NCBI GenBank assembly: GCA_028622995.1
Contig: JAJQJQ010000077.1
Location: 310,001-374,000 of the forward strand
From: Panagrolaimus kolymaensis
Taxonomy: Eukaryota; Nematoda; Chromadorea; Rhabditida; Panagrolaimidae
Length of the DNA: 64,000 nt
Direction of reading: 5' to 3'
Shown: positions 11,151 to 21,417 of the stretch, in pieces
Layout of the letters: each line of letters starts with the position of its first letter
Numbering within the stretch: the stretch's first letter is position 1
Program-made: the position numbers and the translations under genes
Notes under the pieces: generated by a model
The model's database searches: none
Seen by the model: only the letters and a program-made list of their open reading frames with translations
What the model was told of the DNA's origin: nothing

Positions 11151-12114
11151 AATAAATAATGAATCTTTTTTTCCATTCCAAACAGACTCTTTTTTGATAA
11201 GAAACAAAAAAATTAATAGTAAAATTTATGTAATTTATAAAAAAGTTAAATCTTTTTGTTAATTAACTTGACTTTTTTTTGAAGATTTTAAATATGTGAA
11301 AAGAATGCATCCCAATTCTAGAAAAATAGTTTGTTTTGCAAAAAAATGGCTGCCAGATTTAGAAGAAGCGTTGTAATGAGTCTCAAGAGGCTTAAGGTTA
11401 GTTAGCTTCCTTGGAAATATTATTTTAAAAAGGCTTTTTTTTAATGAAGTTATTTAGCCTTTTTTTAATTAACCAAGCGATGATTGGTGCTTCTTAATGT
11501 TACTGTGTATGTACTTAAATTTGAAAGATTATTATTTGTTTTAATTAAAAATTTAAAAAAAAATAGATTTTGTATTATTTTTCTTTATTGTTTCCAGAAA
11601 CACAAAATGAAACAAACTAAGAGTCTTAAGATACGATACGATGTCTTCAAAATATGAAATACAAATGAAATTTAAAAAAACGCAACTTTAAATTATTTAA
11701 CAAAACAGGATTTCCATTCAAAGAAAAAATAGCGAAAAAAATAAACTAAAATTTTGGATTCTTAATTAATTTTTCTTGAAAAAAACAAAAGACAGTAAAC
11801 TAAATATTTTTTACGTAGGAAGTTGAAAGGTAAAAATGTATCAGCAAAAAGTGAAGGAAGCTTAAAACAATAAACAATGCAACAATTTTTTGGAAAGCAT
11901 AAAAAATTGTTATTGTTTCATTTTTAAATTTTTTGTATTATTTTTTATAAATTAAAGGTTATTTTTTTAAAAACTATTTTCTTAGCTATCTTATAAAATT
12001 ATAATATACTTTACTTTATTCTTTCTATAATCTTTATTTTGGAGAACTTTATTTGATTTTTTTGGAGTAAATTTATTTCTTGGGATCAGAAACGAAATTA
12101 ATAAATCGGCAACT
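11151..12114. other. Upstream region of srg copy 1 with duplicated segments
   Basis: No gene seen. Segments near 11250-11530 and 11598-11713 (for example GAGTCTTAAGATAC) recur upstream of srg copy 4 at 19550-19700 and 19763-19895, showing that this flank was duplicated with the receptor genes. A conserved inverted repeat is annotated separately at 11879-11918. Confidence 0.6.
11879..11918 (+). promoter_or_regulatory. Conserved inverted repeat upstream of srg copy 1
   Basis: GCAACAATT faces AATTGTTATTGTTTC across about 20 bases, ending 197 bases before the srg start. Equivalent elements sit at 14711-14750, 16513-16553 and 20085-20136, each 160-200 bases before an srg start. The copy at 16513 matches this one almost perfectly. 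Confidence 0.5.
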
Positions 12115-13169
12115 ATGGATAACCAAGAAGTGACTGCAGCAAATTTAAAATATTTACTACCTTTAATTTATATTCTTCCCACGTATGCTCTTTATTTATT
12201 CGAATTCTACATAATGTTTATAAAAAAAGACAGTCGACATAAATTTGATGCTTCATTTTACAAACTTTTTGGTTATTCTGTAATTTTATATTTTTTTTGT
12301 TCACTCAGTTATTATTTTAATATGCGAATGATAAAAACTCCAATTTTCATCGCTTTTGTAAAAAGTTGGGGAACGTCGGGAATTTTTTTAACCTTCTTAG
12401 TTGCTTTTTGTTGGTATATTTCTTATCCAATGTATTTGACAACTGTACTATTATCATTTAATCGATTTACAGTATTTATGTTAAAACATAAATATGAAAA
12501 ATTTTGGGATCGGTATTTATATTTTTTCTTGGCATTTTGTACTTTTGTTCCGCTACTTGGTGTTTGGCATATTCCATTTTGTGATTATTACATGATTCTT
12601 GAAGATCCCAATAATCCTGATGGACCTCGATATTCCACGCCAAGGTTAGATCCATTTCCATGGATGAATAGTTCCAGAAATGCAGTAATTCTTATTGCAT
12701 CAACAGCATTTTTATCTTTTATATTTAATTTTTATGTTATTCTTAAATTACTTCAACAAAGATTCGGCAAAGATACCCAATTTAAAGCTTCGCCACAAGA
12801 TATTAAAATGGTTATTTATACTTTGCTTATTTTTATGGTCGAAATTGTTAATTGCATTCAACAGGTTGGTCAGAAGAGAAATTTTCTTAACAAACATTAA
12901 AGTTTGTGATTTTTTAGTTCATGTTTCTAACTGTCACGGATCAAACAGTTCTCACGGCCATGTTCAATGCAAATCATTATGTCGTAGACTTTGGAACGCT
13001 AACTCCAGCGTGGTTTATTTTAATTACAAATAAAAGTTTACAAAAACAAATTTTAAAAATAGTTTTTCATAAGAAATTCCAATCAAGCATATTTTCGATT
13101 ACTGGAGTAAATAATTCAAAATCACCAAGAACTGTACGAATCACTGCTGCTTCTTCGTTGACTAGATAA
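12115..13169 (+). CDS. srg-family serpentine chemoreceptor, copy 1
   Basis: Two exons (12115-12864, 12918-13169) give 333 aa, the usual srg length. About seven hydrophobic segments are visible, starting with LLPLIYILPTYALYLFEFYI. The motif LLSFNRFTVFMLKHKYEKFW after TM3 is the srg NR-x-KY-FW signature. The last exon gives TPAWFILITNKSLQKQI and a short Ser/Arg-rich tail. The family comprises nematode-specific 7TM proteins presumed to act in chemosensory neurons; the ligand is unknown. The donor here is GTTGGT rather than the GTAAAT used by copies 2-4, so splicing may be weaker. First of four tandem + strand copies; closest in protein sequence to copy 4 (both FEFYIMFI). Confidence 0.88.
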
Positions 13170-13904
13170 ATTACTCCTTTTTTTATGTATGCGTATTTGC
13201 TTCATAAACACAAAAAAAAAAACGTTTCAATTCTTTTTACCCAACTTTTTTATTATCCGAACTTCTTTTCTTTTTTCTTTAATAACCGCTTTTTATTAAT
13301 AAAATTATTACTCTATTTAATTCTATTTATGTATGTCGATGAAGAAGTTAAAAATAAATTTAAAAAAAAACATCTGAATTAAAATTTAATTTTTATAAAA
13401 ATAGAAATATTTTTTATGCCAAAGGAGAATTTCAATGAGGCTCTAATTTGTACAAAGAAACTAAATATTAATAAAAGTTAAAGATTGCAATTTTTTTTTT
13501 TTTGCCAAATGAATATTGGTTTACTGAGGCCACACACATTTAAAATAAAAAAAGTTTTACCTAAATTCTTGGAAAATATTTGATCAATAAAATTTTACAT
13601 TTCTTATTTTTTTTCCATTAAAGTTTTCATTCATTATAAAGCGTTTTTTTTTTCATTTTTATTTTTCAAAATTTTAGCAACTCCTTATTTTTTAAATATT
13701 TTTTTTAGTGAAAAATGGCTGGTAAAAAGCGCTTTCCAAAATTTTCAATAAAAAAATGTCAAAAAGCAAAAATAGGGCGATGATGCTGCTTTGTCTATGA
13801 CTTCACTGTATCCTCAAAAAAATTTTCACTTCCTGAACCATATTGGTTTATTATTAGATCAAAAAAGACTACAAATTTAAAATTCTATATTGTTAGGAAC
13901 TTCT
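13170..13904. other. srg copy 1 downstream region with gene relics
   Basis: Near 13315-13400 (TATGTCGATGAAGAAGTT...) is a degraded segment like that behind srg copy 4, which itself aligns with DUF6314 coding sequence. A T-rich region follows, then an F-box-like 5' relic at 13715. TTGATCAATAAAATTTTACA at 13581 recurs (with one change) before the F-box-like gene at about 18091. Confidence 0.5.
13715..13790 (+). pseudogene. 5' relic of an F-box-like gene
   Basis: TTTTTTTTAG, then GTGAAAA, then ATG opens the peptide MAGKKRFPKFSIKKCQKAKI. This matches the start of the intact gene at 18225 (MVGKKRSAEHLSKNVKKQKM) with the same upstream acceptor-like tract. No continuation of the gene is visible. 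It marks a second copy of the srg plus F-box-like block that has lost the F-box-like gene. Confidence 0.6.
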
Positions 13905-14280
13905 TTTTCCAGCTACACTTTCTTTCATCTTTCCTCACTCTGCCATGTGCCTTGGAGGCAAATCAAATCCGGTAATGGAAAGTTTAAGCTTTTAATTGGC
14001 ACTCATCTATGGCTTTTGCCACCCATCCTCCATCCTCATGGGATGACACTCTCTATTTATGGAGAGACAAAGGGACCTCCGGGAATGCACCATCGATATA
14101 GAGACCTCCGAAGAAGTAAATGCGTATGTACTTATTAGAGGGACCACCAACACAACGACGACACTACAGCACCAATCCCAAAACGACCGCATACCATTAC
14201 CAGAAAGGTCGGGAGTCACACGGGCAAAGAACTTTCTCTTGGACAACGACAACCTCGCATGGAAAAAAAGCTATATAAGA
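13905..14280. other. Island of higher GC content, origin unknown
   Basis: About 375 bases of complex, visibly GC-richer sequence (roughly half G+C by eye) in a region otherwise near 25-30% GC. It ends at a TATA-like CTATATAAGAC (14268-14280). Several overlapping open frames on both strands run through it, none with a recognisable domain, as expected for GC-richer DNA. Repeated CCTCCG and GACCTCC words occur at 14086-14113. It could be an inserted fragment, a repeat, or a non-coding transcription unit. Confidence 0.4.
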
Positions 14281-14710
14281 CAGGCATTTTTTTTTCACTG
14301 GTTGTCAATGGTTCAGGGAAGTAAATATTTAACTAACTTTTTTATCCACTTTCTATTGTTGCTTCCTTTATTTGCTTAGAAATCCACAATATCAACCCAC
14401 AACAACCATCGATTTGGATTTTTAGCGGTAGACTCGACCTTCCATGTTTGCTTGAAATTTAAAAAAAGTAAGTTAAAAGTTATTTTTGTAATCAAAAATA
14501 AAAATAAAATTAATATTCAAAAAAAATTTTTATTCCAGATAAAAAAAATCTAGGAAATAAAAATTCAAACTTTTAATTAATTTTTTTAAAAACAAAAGAA
14601 ATCTTAGCTTAACTATAAAAATTATAAAGTTTTATATTTTTTTTGACGAAATATTGAAAGTGAAAAATGTATCAACAAAAAGAGAAAAAAACTTGAAACA
14701 ATTGAAAATA

Positions 14711-14750
14711 CGCAACAATCCAGACAAAATTAAAAATACTTATTGTTGCG
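14711..14750 (+). promoter_or_regulatory. Conserved inverted repeat upstream of srg copy 2
   Basis: Perfect 9-base arms CGCAACAAT (14711-14719) and ATTGTTGCG (14742-14750), ending 161 bases before the start codon. The sequence just upstream (AAATGTATCAACAAAAAGAG) matches the same position before srg copy 1. Confidence 0.55.
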
Positions 14751-14910
14751 TTTTTACCTTTTATTTTTTTTTATATTTTAAAGGTTAAAACAACTATAAG
14801 AAATTATAAAAAGAGTTTTCTTTTTACCATACTTTAATTTTTAGTTTGAAATACGGAAACTTTATTTTTGGTATTAATTTATTGGACCCGCAAAGAAAAA
14901 AGAGGCAACT

Positions 14911-15944
14911 ATGGATAGCCAAGATGTTACTGCTGCGAATTTAAAATATTTATTACCTTTAATTTACATTCTTCCCACATATGCTCTATATTTTTTTGAA
15001 ATTTATATAATGTTTATTCAAAAAGGAAGCAGGAAAAAATTTGATGCACCATTTTATAAACTTTTTGGTTATTCCGCAATTTTGTATATTCTTTGTTCAA
15101 TTAGTAATTATTTTAATATGCGAATGATAAAGACTCCTTTTTTTATTCCATTTGTTAAAATTTGGAATAAATTTTTTTTAACCTTGTTAATTACCTTTTG
15201 GAGGTATATTGGTAATCACATGTTTTTTGCATCTTTACTTTTATCATTCAATCGATTTACTTTATTTACTTTAAAACATAAATATCAAAACTTTTGGGAT
15301 CGGTATTTTACTTACTTCTTGGTTTTTTGTACCTTGATTTCTTTTATTTGGATTTGGCATATTCCTTTTTGTGATTATGCCATGGTTCTTGAAAACCCAG
15401 CAAACCTTGATGGGCCTCGATATGCTACAGTAAAGTTTAATCCAGTTCCATGGATGAATGCTTCTCGAAATGCCGCCATTGTTATTGCAATCACGGCTTC
15501 TTTATCTTTTGTATTTAATTTTTATGCCATCGCAAAATTACTTCAACAAAGATTTGGTAATGATTCCCAGTTTAAGGCTTCATCACAAGATGTTAAAATG
15601 CTTATTTATACTTTACTAATTTTTGCTACCGAAGTGGTTAATTGCATTCAACAGGTAAATATAAATTAATAGTATATAATTTTTATTATTTTTTTTAGTT
15701 CATATCTTTAACAAACACCGATCAAGCGTTCCTTACCGCGATGTATAACGTAAATCATTTTATCCAAGATTTTACAACTCTAACTCCCGCATGGTTTATT
15801 TTACTCACAAATAAAAGCTTGCAAAAACAAATTTTATCTATGGTATTTCTTAAAAAATTTCAATTAAGCACAGCAGCTGTTTCAAATACTGCGAATTTAC
15901 CAAGGATTATAAGAATTAGCAGCACTCCATCGCGCATTACATAA
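14911..15944 (+). CDS. srg-family serpentine chemoreceptor, copy 2
   Basis: Two exons (14911-15654, 15699-15944) give 329 aa. Same architecture as copy 1: N-terminus MDSQDVTAANLKYLLPL, the srg motif LLSFNRFTLFTLKHKYQNFW, INCIQQ at the splice site, and TPAWFILLTNKSLQKQI in exon 2. Closest to copy 3 (shared IYIMFIQKGSRKKFDAPFYK). The intron is 44 bases with canonical GTAAAT. Probably a chemosensory 7TM receptor on the plasma membrane. Confidence 0.9.
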
Positions 15945-16072
15945 ACCTAGTTGTCTCTGTGTCTTCTCAAACTGCAAAACGCTTCAATGCTTTTTTCACA
16001 ACTTTTTTATTATCTAAACCTCTTTTCTTTTTTTATTTAATAACCTCTTTTTATTACTAAAATTATTACTCT

Positions 16073-16140
16073 ATTTAATTCCTTTTTTGCTTTAGATGGA
16101 AAAATAAATTATGAAAAAAATGTATGATAAAGCTTTTTAT
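16073..16140 (+). pseudogene. Relic of a DUF6314-like gene
   Basis: The sequence TTTAATTCC...TTTGCTTTAGATGGAAAAAT...ATGAAAAAAATGTATGAT aligns with bases about 10900-10960 of DUF6314 copy 1, differing at roughly seven of 55 positions with one inserted A. The flanking parts of that gene are not recognisable here. The frame is broken, so this is a decayed fragment. Confidence 0.7.
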
Positions 16141-16512
16141 TTGTAACAGAGAACGAAAGTGGCCCAACAAATAACTCAGTAAATCAGATAAAACAGAAAC
16201 AAAAAGATTTTGATGACTTTGAAATAAGTACCGTTGAAGGCTATTAGGAAGGATTGTAATAAGGCTAATTTAATCAAAAAATACAATAAAAAAACTAAAT
16301 TATTGAACCAATTTCGAAAAGGATTTCCTCCAACCAAAAATCAAATAAATTAGACTACGAAATTTTAATTAAAAGTTTTTTTTAAAAAAATAGAAAAGTA
16401 AAATATAAAATAATTTTTTACTTTTGTTTTACGGAAGTAAGAAAAGAAAAACGAAAAATGTGTCGAAAAAATGTATTAGCATAGAGTCAAGTAATCGTAA
16501 TAGAGGAGACAA

Positions 16513-16553
16513 TGCAACAATTTTTTGGAAAGCATAAAAAATTGTTATTGTTT
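16513..16553 (+). promoter_or_regulatory. Conserved inverted repeat upstream of srg copy 3
   Basis: TGCAACAATT faces AATTGTTATTGTTTC, ending about 180 bases before the start. The run from about 16511 to 16558 is essentially identical to 11876-11923 before srg copy 1. Confidence 0.55.
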
Positions 16554-16732
16554 CATTTTTTACTTTGTCTTTTATTATTTTTATATTTTAAAAGGTTAAA
16601 TTTCGTTAACAATCATAAAAATTTATATAAAGGTTATACTTTTTACTTTAGCTTTTAGTTTGGATTTTAGAAAATTTGATTTTAAGTGCTAATTCATTTT
16701 TTAAAGTCCACCAACAATAATAAAAGAAGGCT

Positions 16733-17775
16733 ATGGATAGCCAAGAAGTAGCTTCAGCAAATTTAAAATATTTACTGCCTTTAATTTACATCCTTCCTAC
16801 TTATGCTTTATATTTCTTCGAAATTTATATTATGTTTATTCAAAAAGGTAGCAGAAAAAAATTTGATGCACCATTTTATAAACTTTTTGGATACTCAGTT
16901 ATTTTATGTATTCTTTGCTCCGTTAGTTCTTATTTCAGTATGCGAATGATAAAAACTCCTTTTTTTATTCCATTTGTTAAAACATGGAATAAATTTTTTC
17001 TTACATCTTTGGTTACTATATGGCGGTATTTTTCTAATCACATGTTTTTTGCAACTTTGCTTTTATCGTTCAATCGATTTACATTATTTATTTTAAAACA
17101 TAAATATGAGAAATTTTGGGATCGTTATTTAACACTTTTTTTGGTTATGTGTACATTTGTTTCTTTACTTTTTGTTTGGCACATGCCTTTTTGTGATTAT
17201 GCTATGGTTCTTGAAGATCCTAATAACCCTGACGGCCCTAGATATGCTACAGTAAGGTTTAATCCAGTTCCATGGATGAATGCTTCAAGAAATGCCGCAA
17301 TTGTTATTGCAATCACAGCATCTTTATCTTTCGTATTTAATTTTTATGCCATCGCAAAATTACTTCAACAAAGATTCGGCAAAGGCACTCACTTCAAGGC
17401 TTCATCACAAGATGCTAAAATGCTTGTTTATACTTTACTTATTTTTATTGTTGAAGTTATTAATTGCATTCAACAGGTAAATAAAAAGTTAATAATAGAC
17501 TAGTTTTTATTTGATTTTTATTTCAGTTCATTTCTTTCACAACCACCGATCAAGCGTTTCTCACAGCTATGTATAATGTAAATCATTTTATCGTGGATTT
17601 TACAACTTTAGCTCCAGCATGGTTTATATTAATCACCAATAAAAGTTTACAAAAACAAATTCTTAGTATGGCATTTAATATGAAATTTCAATCTAGCATT
17701 GCTGCTATTTCTAATACAGGGAACTCAAAATCCCCAAGAACTGTAAGAATCAGCGGACCAACGCCAATTAAATAA
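16733..17775 (+). CDS. srg-family serpentine chemoreceptor, copy 3
   Basis: Two exons (16733-17476, 17527-17775) give 330 aa. MDSQEVASANLKYLLPL, the motif LLSFNRFTLFILKHKYEKFW, FNPVPWMNASRNAAIVIAIT before TM5 (shared exactly with copy 2) and APAWFILITNKSLQKQI. About seven membrane segments. The segment around 17240-17400 is close to copy 2 at nucleotide level, suggesting recent duplication or conversion. Same flanks as the other copies. Confidence 0.9.
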
Positions 17776-18224
17776 ACTATTTTTTTTGTACCTATGTTTG
17801 TTAATCTTTGTACATGTTTGCCCTTCATAAACCCAAAAACACTTCAATTCTTTCCCCCAAATTTTTATTTTTAATTTTCAACTTTCTTTCAACTCCAACA
17901 TTTTGTTAATAAAATTTTTAAAATCAGTTTTATTCCATTTACATATGTCATGTATTTAATAAAATAAAGAAAAATAAATATTTGTTTTAATTTATAATTT
18001 TTATCAAACCAAAAACGACAAATTATTATTGGTTCATTTGAGGCACACTTGAAATAAAAAAGGCGACGACCTAACTTGTTGGAAAAGATTTGATCAATAA
18101 AATTTTGTATTTCATTTGTTTACTGGTTATAAATTGATTTTCGCAATGGATGCAAACTTTTTCTGCCATTTTTTCCAAAACTTTGATTTCTTTAATAATT
18201 TTATAGATTTTTTTTAGTTAGAAA
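17776..18224. other. srg copy 3 downstream region and F-box-like promoter
   Basis: No gene. The region 17925-18010 is a heavily degraded counterpart of the relics behind the other srg copies. Bases 18050-18115 match 13540-13605, and a TTTTTTTTTAG tract lies just before the next start codon. Confidence 0.4.
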
Positions 18225-19208
18225 ATGGTTGGTAAAAAACGCAGTGCCGAACATCTTTCAAAAAATGTTAAAAAACAAAAAATGGATATCGTTCCTGCTC
18301 ATTTGTCTTCTGTGATTTCGAGAAACTACACATTTGCTTCACCTTATCACCAAAATTTTTTATTTCCTAAACCTTTGATTTATTATTTGATTAAAAATGT
18401 AAAAAACTCAAAAGTTTATATAAAGCTTATTGAAACTTGTAAACATTTCTTTCGTGTGAATTCAATTATTGTTGCCACAAAATTTGAAGATGGAATGGAA
18501 GATGGATATCTTAGATACCTGGACACCAAAGAAATAAAAATCCAGAAATTAAATGGAATGGTGGAAACAAAGAAAATTCAGCAATCTGATTTCGTCAAGC
18601 TTGGTGATGTCAAGCAAAAAATTTGGCTTACTGGAGATGTTAATTTTAGAAAATATTTAATCAATACTGAATTATCAAATTTGTTTCCAAAACTCTATTA
18701 TTGTCATATCGATAAATTGGAATTACATTTTTGTTTCCTCAAATATTCTGAATATTTAATTTTGGCATCATCTAAAAGTATAAAAGAATTTTTATTTCAA
18801 GAAGTTGTTGTAAAAAATGACGATGAAACTTTTACTCCATTGGAAGACCTTTTCAAAGAACTTCCAAATGTTGAAGAATTTTTCTTGTAAGTTTTTTTGT
18901 TAGTTTAAAAAAAGTTAATTTATGTTTTGAAAGTTGGTTCCTAATAACACAGTTTTAGCTCTTATCGCCTCGAATATAAATTTATCATTAATATGAGTGA
19001 CACTGTTCAAAACTTTCTTAAATTTCCAAAATTTCACCAATTAAAAGGCTTTTTTTTGAAGCAAACCCCTGTTTCATTTGATCGTATAGCTTTTTGCAAA
19101 TTTATTAAGGTAAAGCAATGATTTTTAAACACTTCAGTAAACATATAATTTCTAATTTAAAAAAATATATTTCAGAAACATAAAAATGCCATGTTTGTTG
19201 TTTTCTAA
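18225..19208 (+). CDS. F-box-like protein of an expanded nematode family, C-terminally short
   Basis: Three exons (18225-18886, 18959-19109, 19176-19208) give 281 aa. A basic start (MVGKKRSAEHLSKNVKKQKM) is followed at about 45-90 by an F-box-like segment (FPKPLIYYLIKNVKNSKVYI, LIETCKHFFRVNSIIV). The rest is a degenerate leucine-rich-repeat-like region with TPLEDLFKELPNVEEFFL and FIKKHKNAMF. The same C-terminal pattern occurs in the genes at 24530-26100 and 56160-58071, which run about 45 residues further, so this copy ends early. The layout is like F-box proteins known from panagrolaimid genomes as I recall them. Substrate and function are unknown. The last exon is only 33 bases. Confidence 0.7.
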
Positions 19209-20337
19209 ATGATCGATTTCTCTTCTGATCTAATTAGCTATGGTATCAAATTTGAATGCTGTGAATATGATATATTAGTGTTTTTTTCTCTCCTGAATTA
19301 TTTTGTTGTTACATATCCATTTTTGTCATGTTTTTTTTCAAACTTATTATAAAAATTTTATTTTATTTTCTGTCCTTTGAAATAAATCAATTCTAAAAAA
19401 ATGTACATAAAATAAATGAAACTGAAAATTTTAGAAAATTGAAAAAAAAAAATGAATCGTACCTCTGAAAAAAAAATTATTGACTGCTGCCTGTAAACAT
19501 TTTTTAAAATTAGGAATAAATAAATAAGGAAATTTATATATAAGTTAAAGTTAAATCTTTCTGTTAATAAAATCCATATTTTTCTTGTTACTGATTTCTA
19601 AGCGAAATTGATACCACTAGCTTTTAGTAATTTTTTTCAATAAGGCTTTTTTTAAATTAAGATTGCTTTCTTACTGTATGTGTACTTAATTTGAAAGAAT
19701 ATGTATGTATGACTAAAAGAAAAAAGAAAAATTTTTGTATTTGTTCATAATATTTCTTTATTGTTTCTTGGAACGCAAAATGAAGCAACCAAAGAGTCTT
19801 AAGATACAGTGCCCTTACAAAATGAGATACAATGGAAATTTTCATCAAAAAATAATGAAAAAAACGCAACTTTCTTTTACTGGGACAGGATTTCCTTTGT
19901 TTACAAAAAAAACTTTACGAAAAAAAAAATAAAAATGTGATTTCTTAATTAATTTTTTTTATAAACTAAAGAAAAGCTGCAAACTATAATTTCTTTTCTT
20001 TTTTTTACGTAGCTAATTAAAAAAGTGAAAAAAATGCATTACCAGAATTTGGCGAGCATAAAATAAAACACAATAATAAAAAAATGCAACAATTCAAGCA
20101 TATATTTTTTAATTAATTAAAAATTGTTATTGTTGCATTTTTTTTCTTTGCTTTTTTATTATTTTTATACTTTTAAAGATTTTTTTAATTATTTCTTTTT
20201 GGCTTTAAAAAGGAAAAAATTATTTACTTTTTACTTTATTCCTTTGTTTGGAATTTATTAGTAATTTCATTTTTTGCTGGAGTTTACTGTAGTTTTTATT
20301 TATCTTTAATTCTAAAAACGAAAAAAAAGGGGCTACC
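19209..20337. other. Upstream region of srg copy 4
   Basis: No gene. Segments at 19550-19700 and 19763-19895 duplicate the flank upstream of srg copy 1. The conserved inverted repeat is at 20085-20136. Confidence 0.5.
20085..20136 (+). promoter_or_regulatory. Conserved inverted repeat upstream of srg copy 4
   Basis: TGCAACAATT (20085-20094) faces ATTGTTATTGTTGCA (20122-20136), with longer spacing than in the other copies. It ends 202 bases before the start codon. Confidence 0.5.
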
Positions 20338-21417
20338 ATGGAAAATCAAGAAGAAATTTCAGCAGCAAATATAAAATTTTTATGGCCTCTAATTTACATT
20401 CTTCCAACGTATGCCCTTTATTTCTTTGAATTTTATATTATGTTTATAAGCAAAGATGGTCGACCAAAGTTTAAAGCATCATTTTATAAAATTTTTGGAT
20501 ATTCGGCTGTTGTATATTTTCTGTGTTCATTCAGTTATTTTTTTAATATGCGAATGATAAAAATTCCATTTTTTATTCCATTTGTTAAAACTTGGGGTCC
20601 CGTTTTTCTTACATCGCTAATTACTTTTTGTTGGTATATTTCTAATCCAATGTATTTGGCTACTGTACTTTTATCATTTAATCGACTTACAGTTTTCGCT
20701 TTAAAACACAAATATCAAAAGTTTTGGGATCGTTATTTAAATTTTTTCTTAGCTTTAATCACTTTGGTTCCAATACTTTGGATTTGGTATTTACCTTTTA
20801 GTGAATTTTATATGGTTCTTGATGACCCAAAAAAACCTGATGGATTTCGATATGCTACAGCAAGATTAAATCCAATTCCATGGATTCCATGGATGAATAG
20901 ATCTCGAAATGCTGTAATTCTTCTTTCAACCTCAGCACTTTTATCTTTTGTATTTAATCTTTACGTCATCGTTAAATTACTTCAACAAAAATATGGCAAA
21001 GATACCCAGTTTAAAGCTTCTTCACAGGATGTTAAAATGGTGATTTATACTTTACTAATTTTTGGTATTGAAATTGTAAATTGCATTCAACAGGTAAATA
21101 AAAATTAAAAATAGAGCAGACTAGTTTTTATTATTATTTTTTTAAAATTTCAGTACATGTTTCTAACTATTACCGACGTAACCGTTATTACCACGATGTT
21201 TAATACAAATCATTATGTCGTAGATTTTGCAACTCTAACTCCAGCATGGTTTATTTTAATAACAAATAAAAATTTACAAAAACATATTTTTACTATGGTA
21301 TTTGATATGAAAAATTATCAAACTAGCTCAGTTGTTTCAATTACAGCCACAAATCATTCAAAACAAAATTCTAAACCTCCAAGAATCGTGAGAGTTACTC
21401 CTCCAATGTCAATTTAA
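20338..21417 (+). CDS. srg-family serpentine chemoreceptor, copy 4
   Basis: Two exons (20338-21093, 21154-21417) give 339 aa. MENQEEISAANIKFLWPL, motif LLSFNRLTVFALKHKYQKFW, INCIQQ at the junction and TPAWFILITNKNLQKHI. A small in-frame duplication gives WIPWMNR where the others have WMN. The tail is longer (SVVSITATNHSKQNSKPPRI). Closest to copy 1 although it lies at the far end of the array. Presumed chemosensory GPCR. Confidence 0.9.

Larger units (their letters stand above)
15945..16732. other. srg copy 2 to copy 3 intergenic region
   Basis: Contains the DUF6314 relic at 16073-16140 and the srg upstream inverted repeat at 16513-16553. Nothing else was recognised. Confidence 0.5.

Noticed and set aside
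13890..14379. Several open frames in the GC-rich island as a protein gene
   Set aside because: Frames overlap on both strands, have no recognisable domain and no paired splice sites; open frames are expected in GC-richer DNA.
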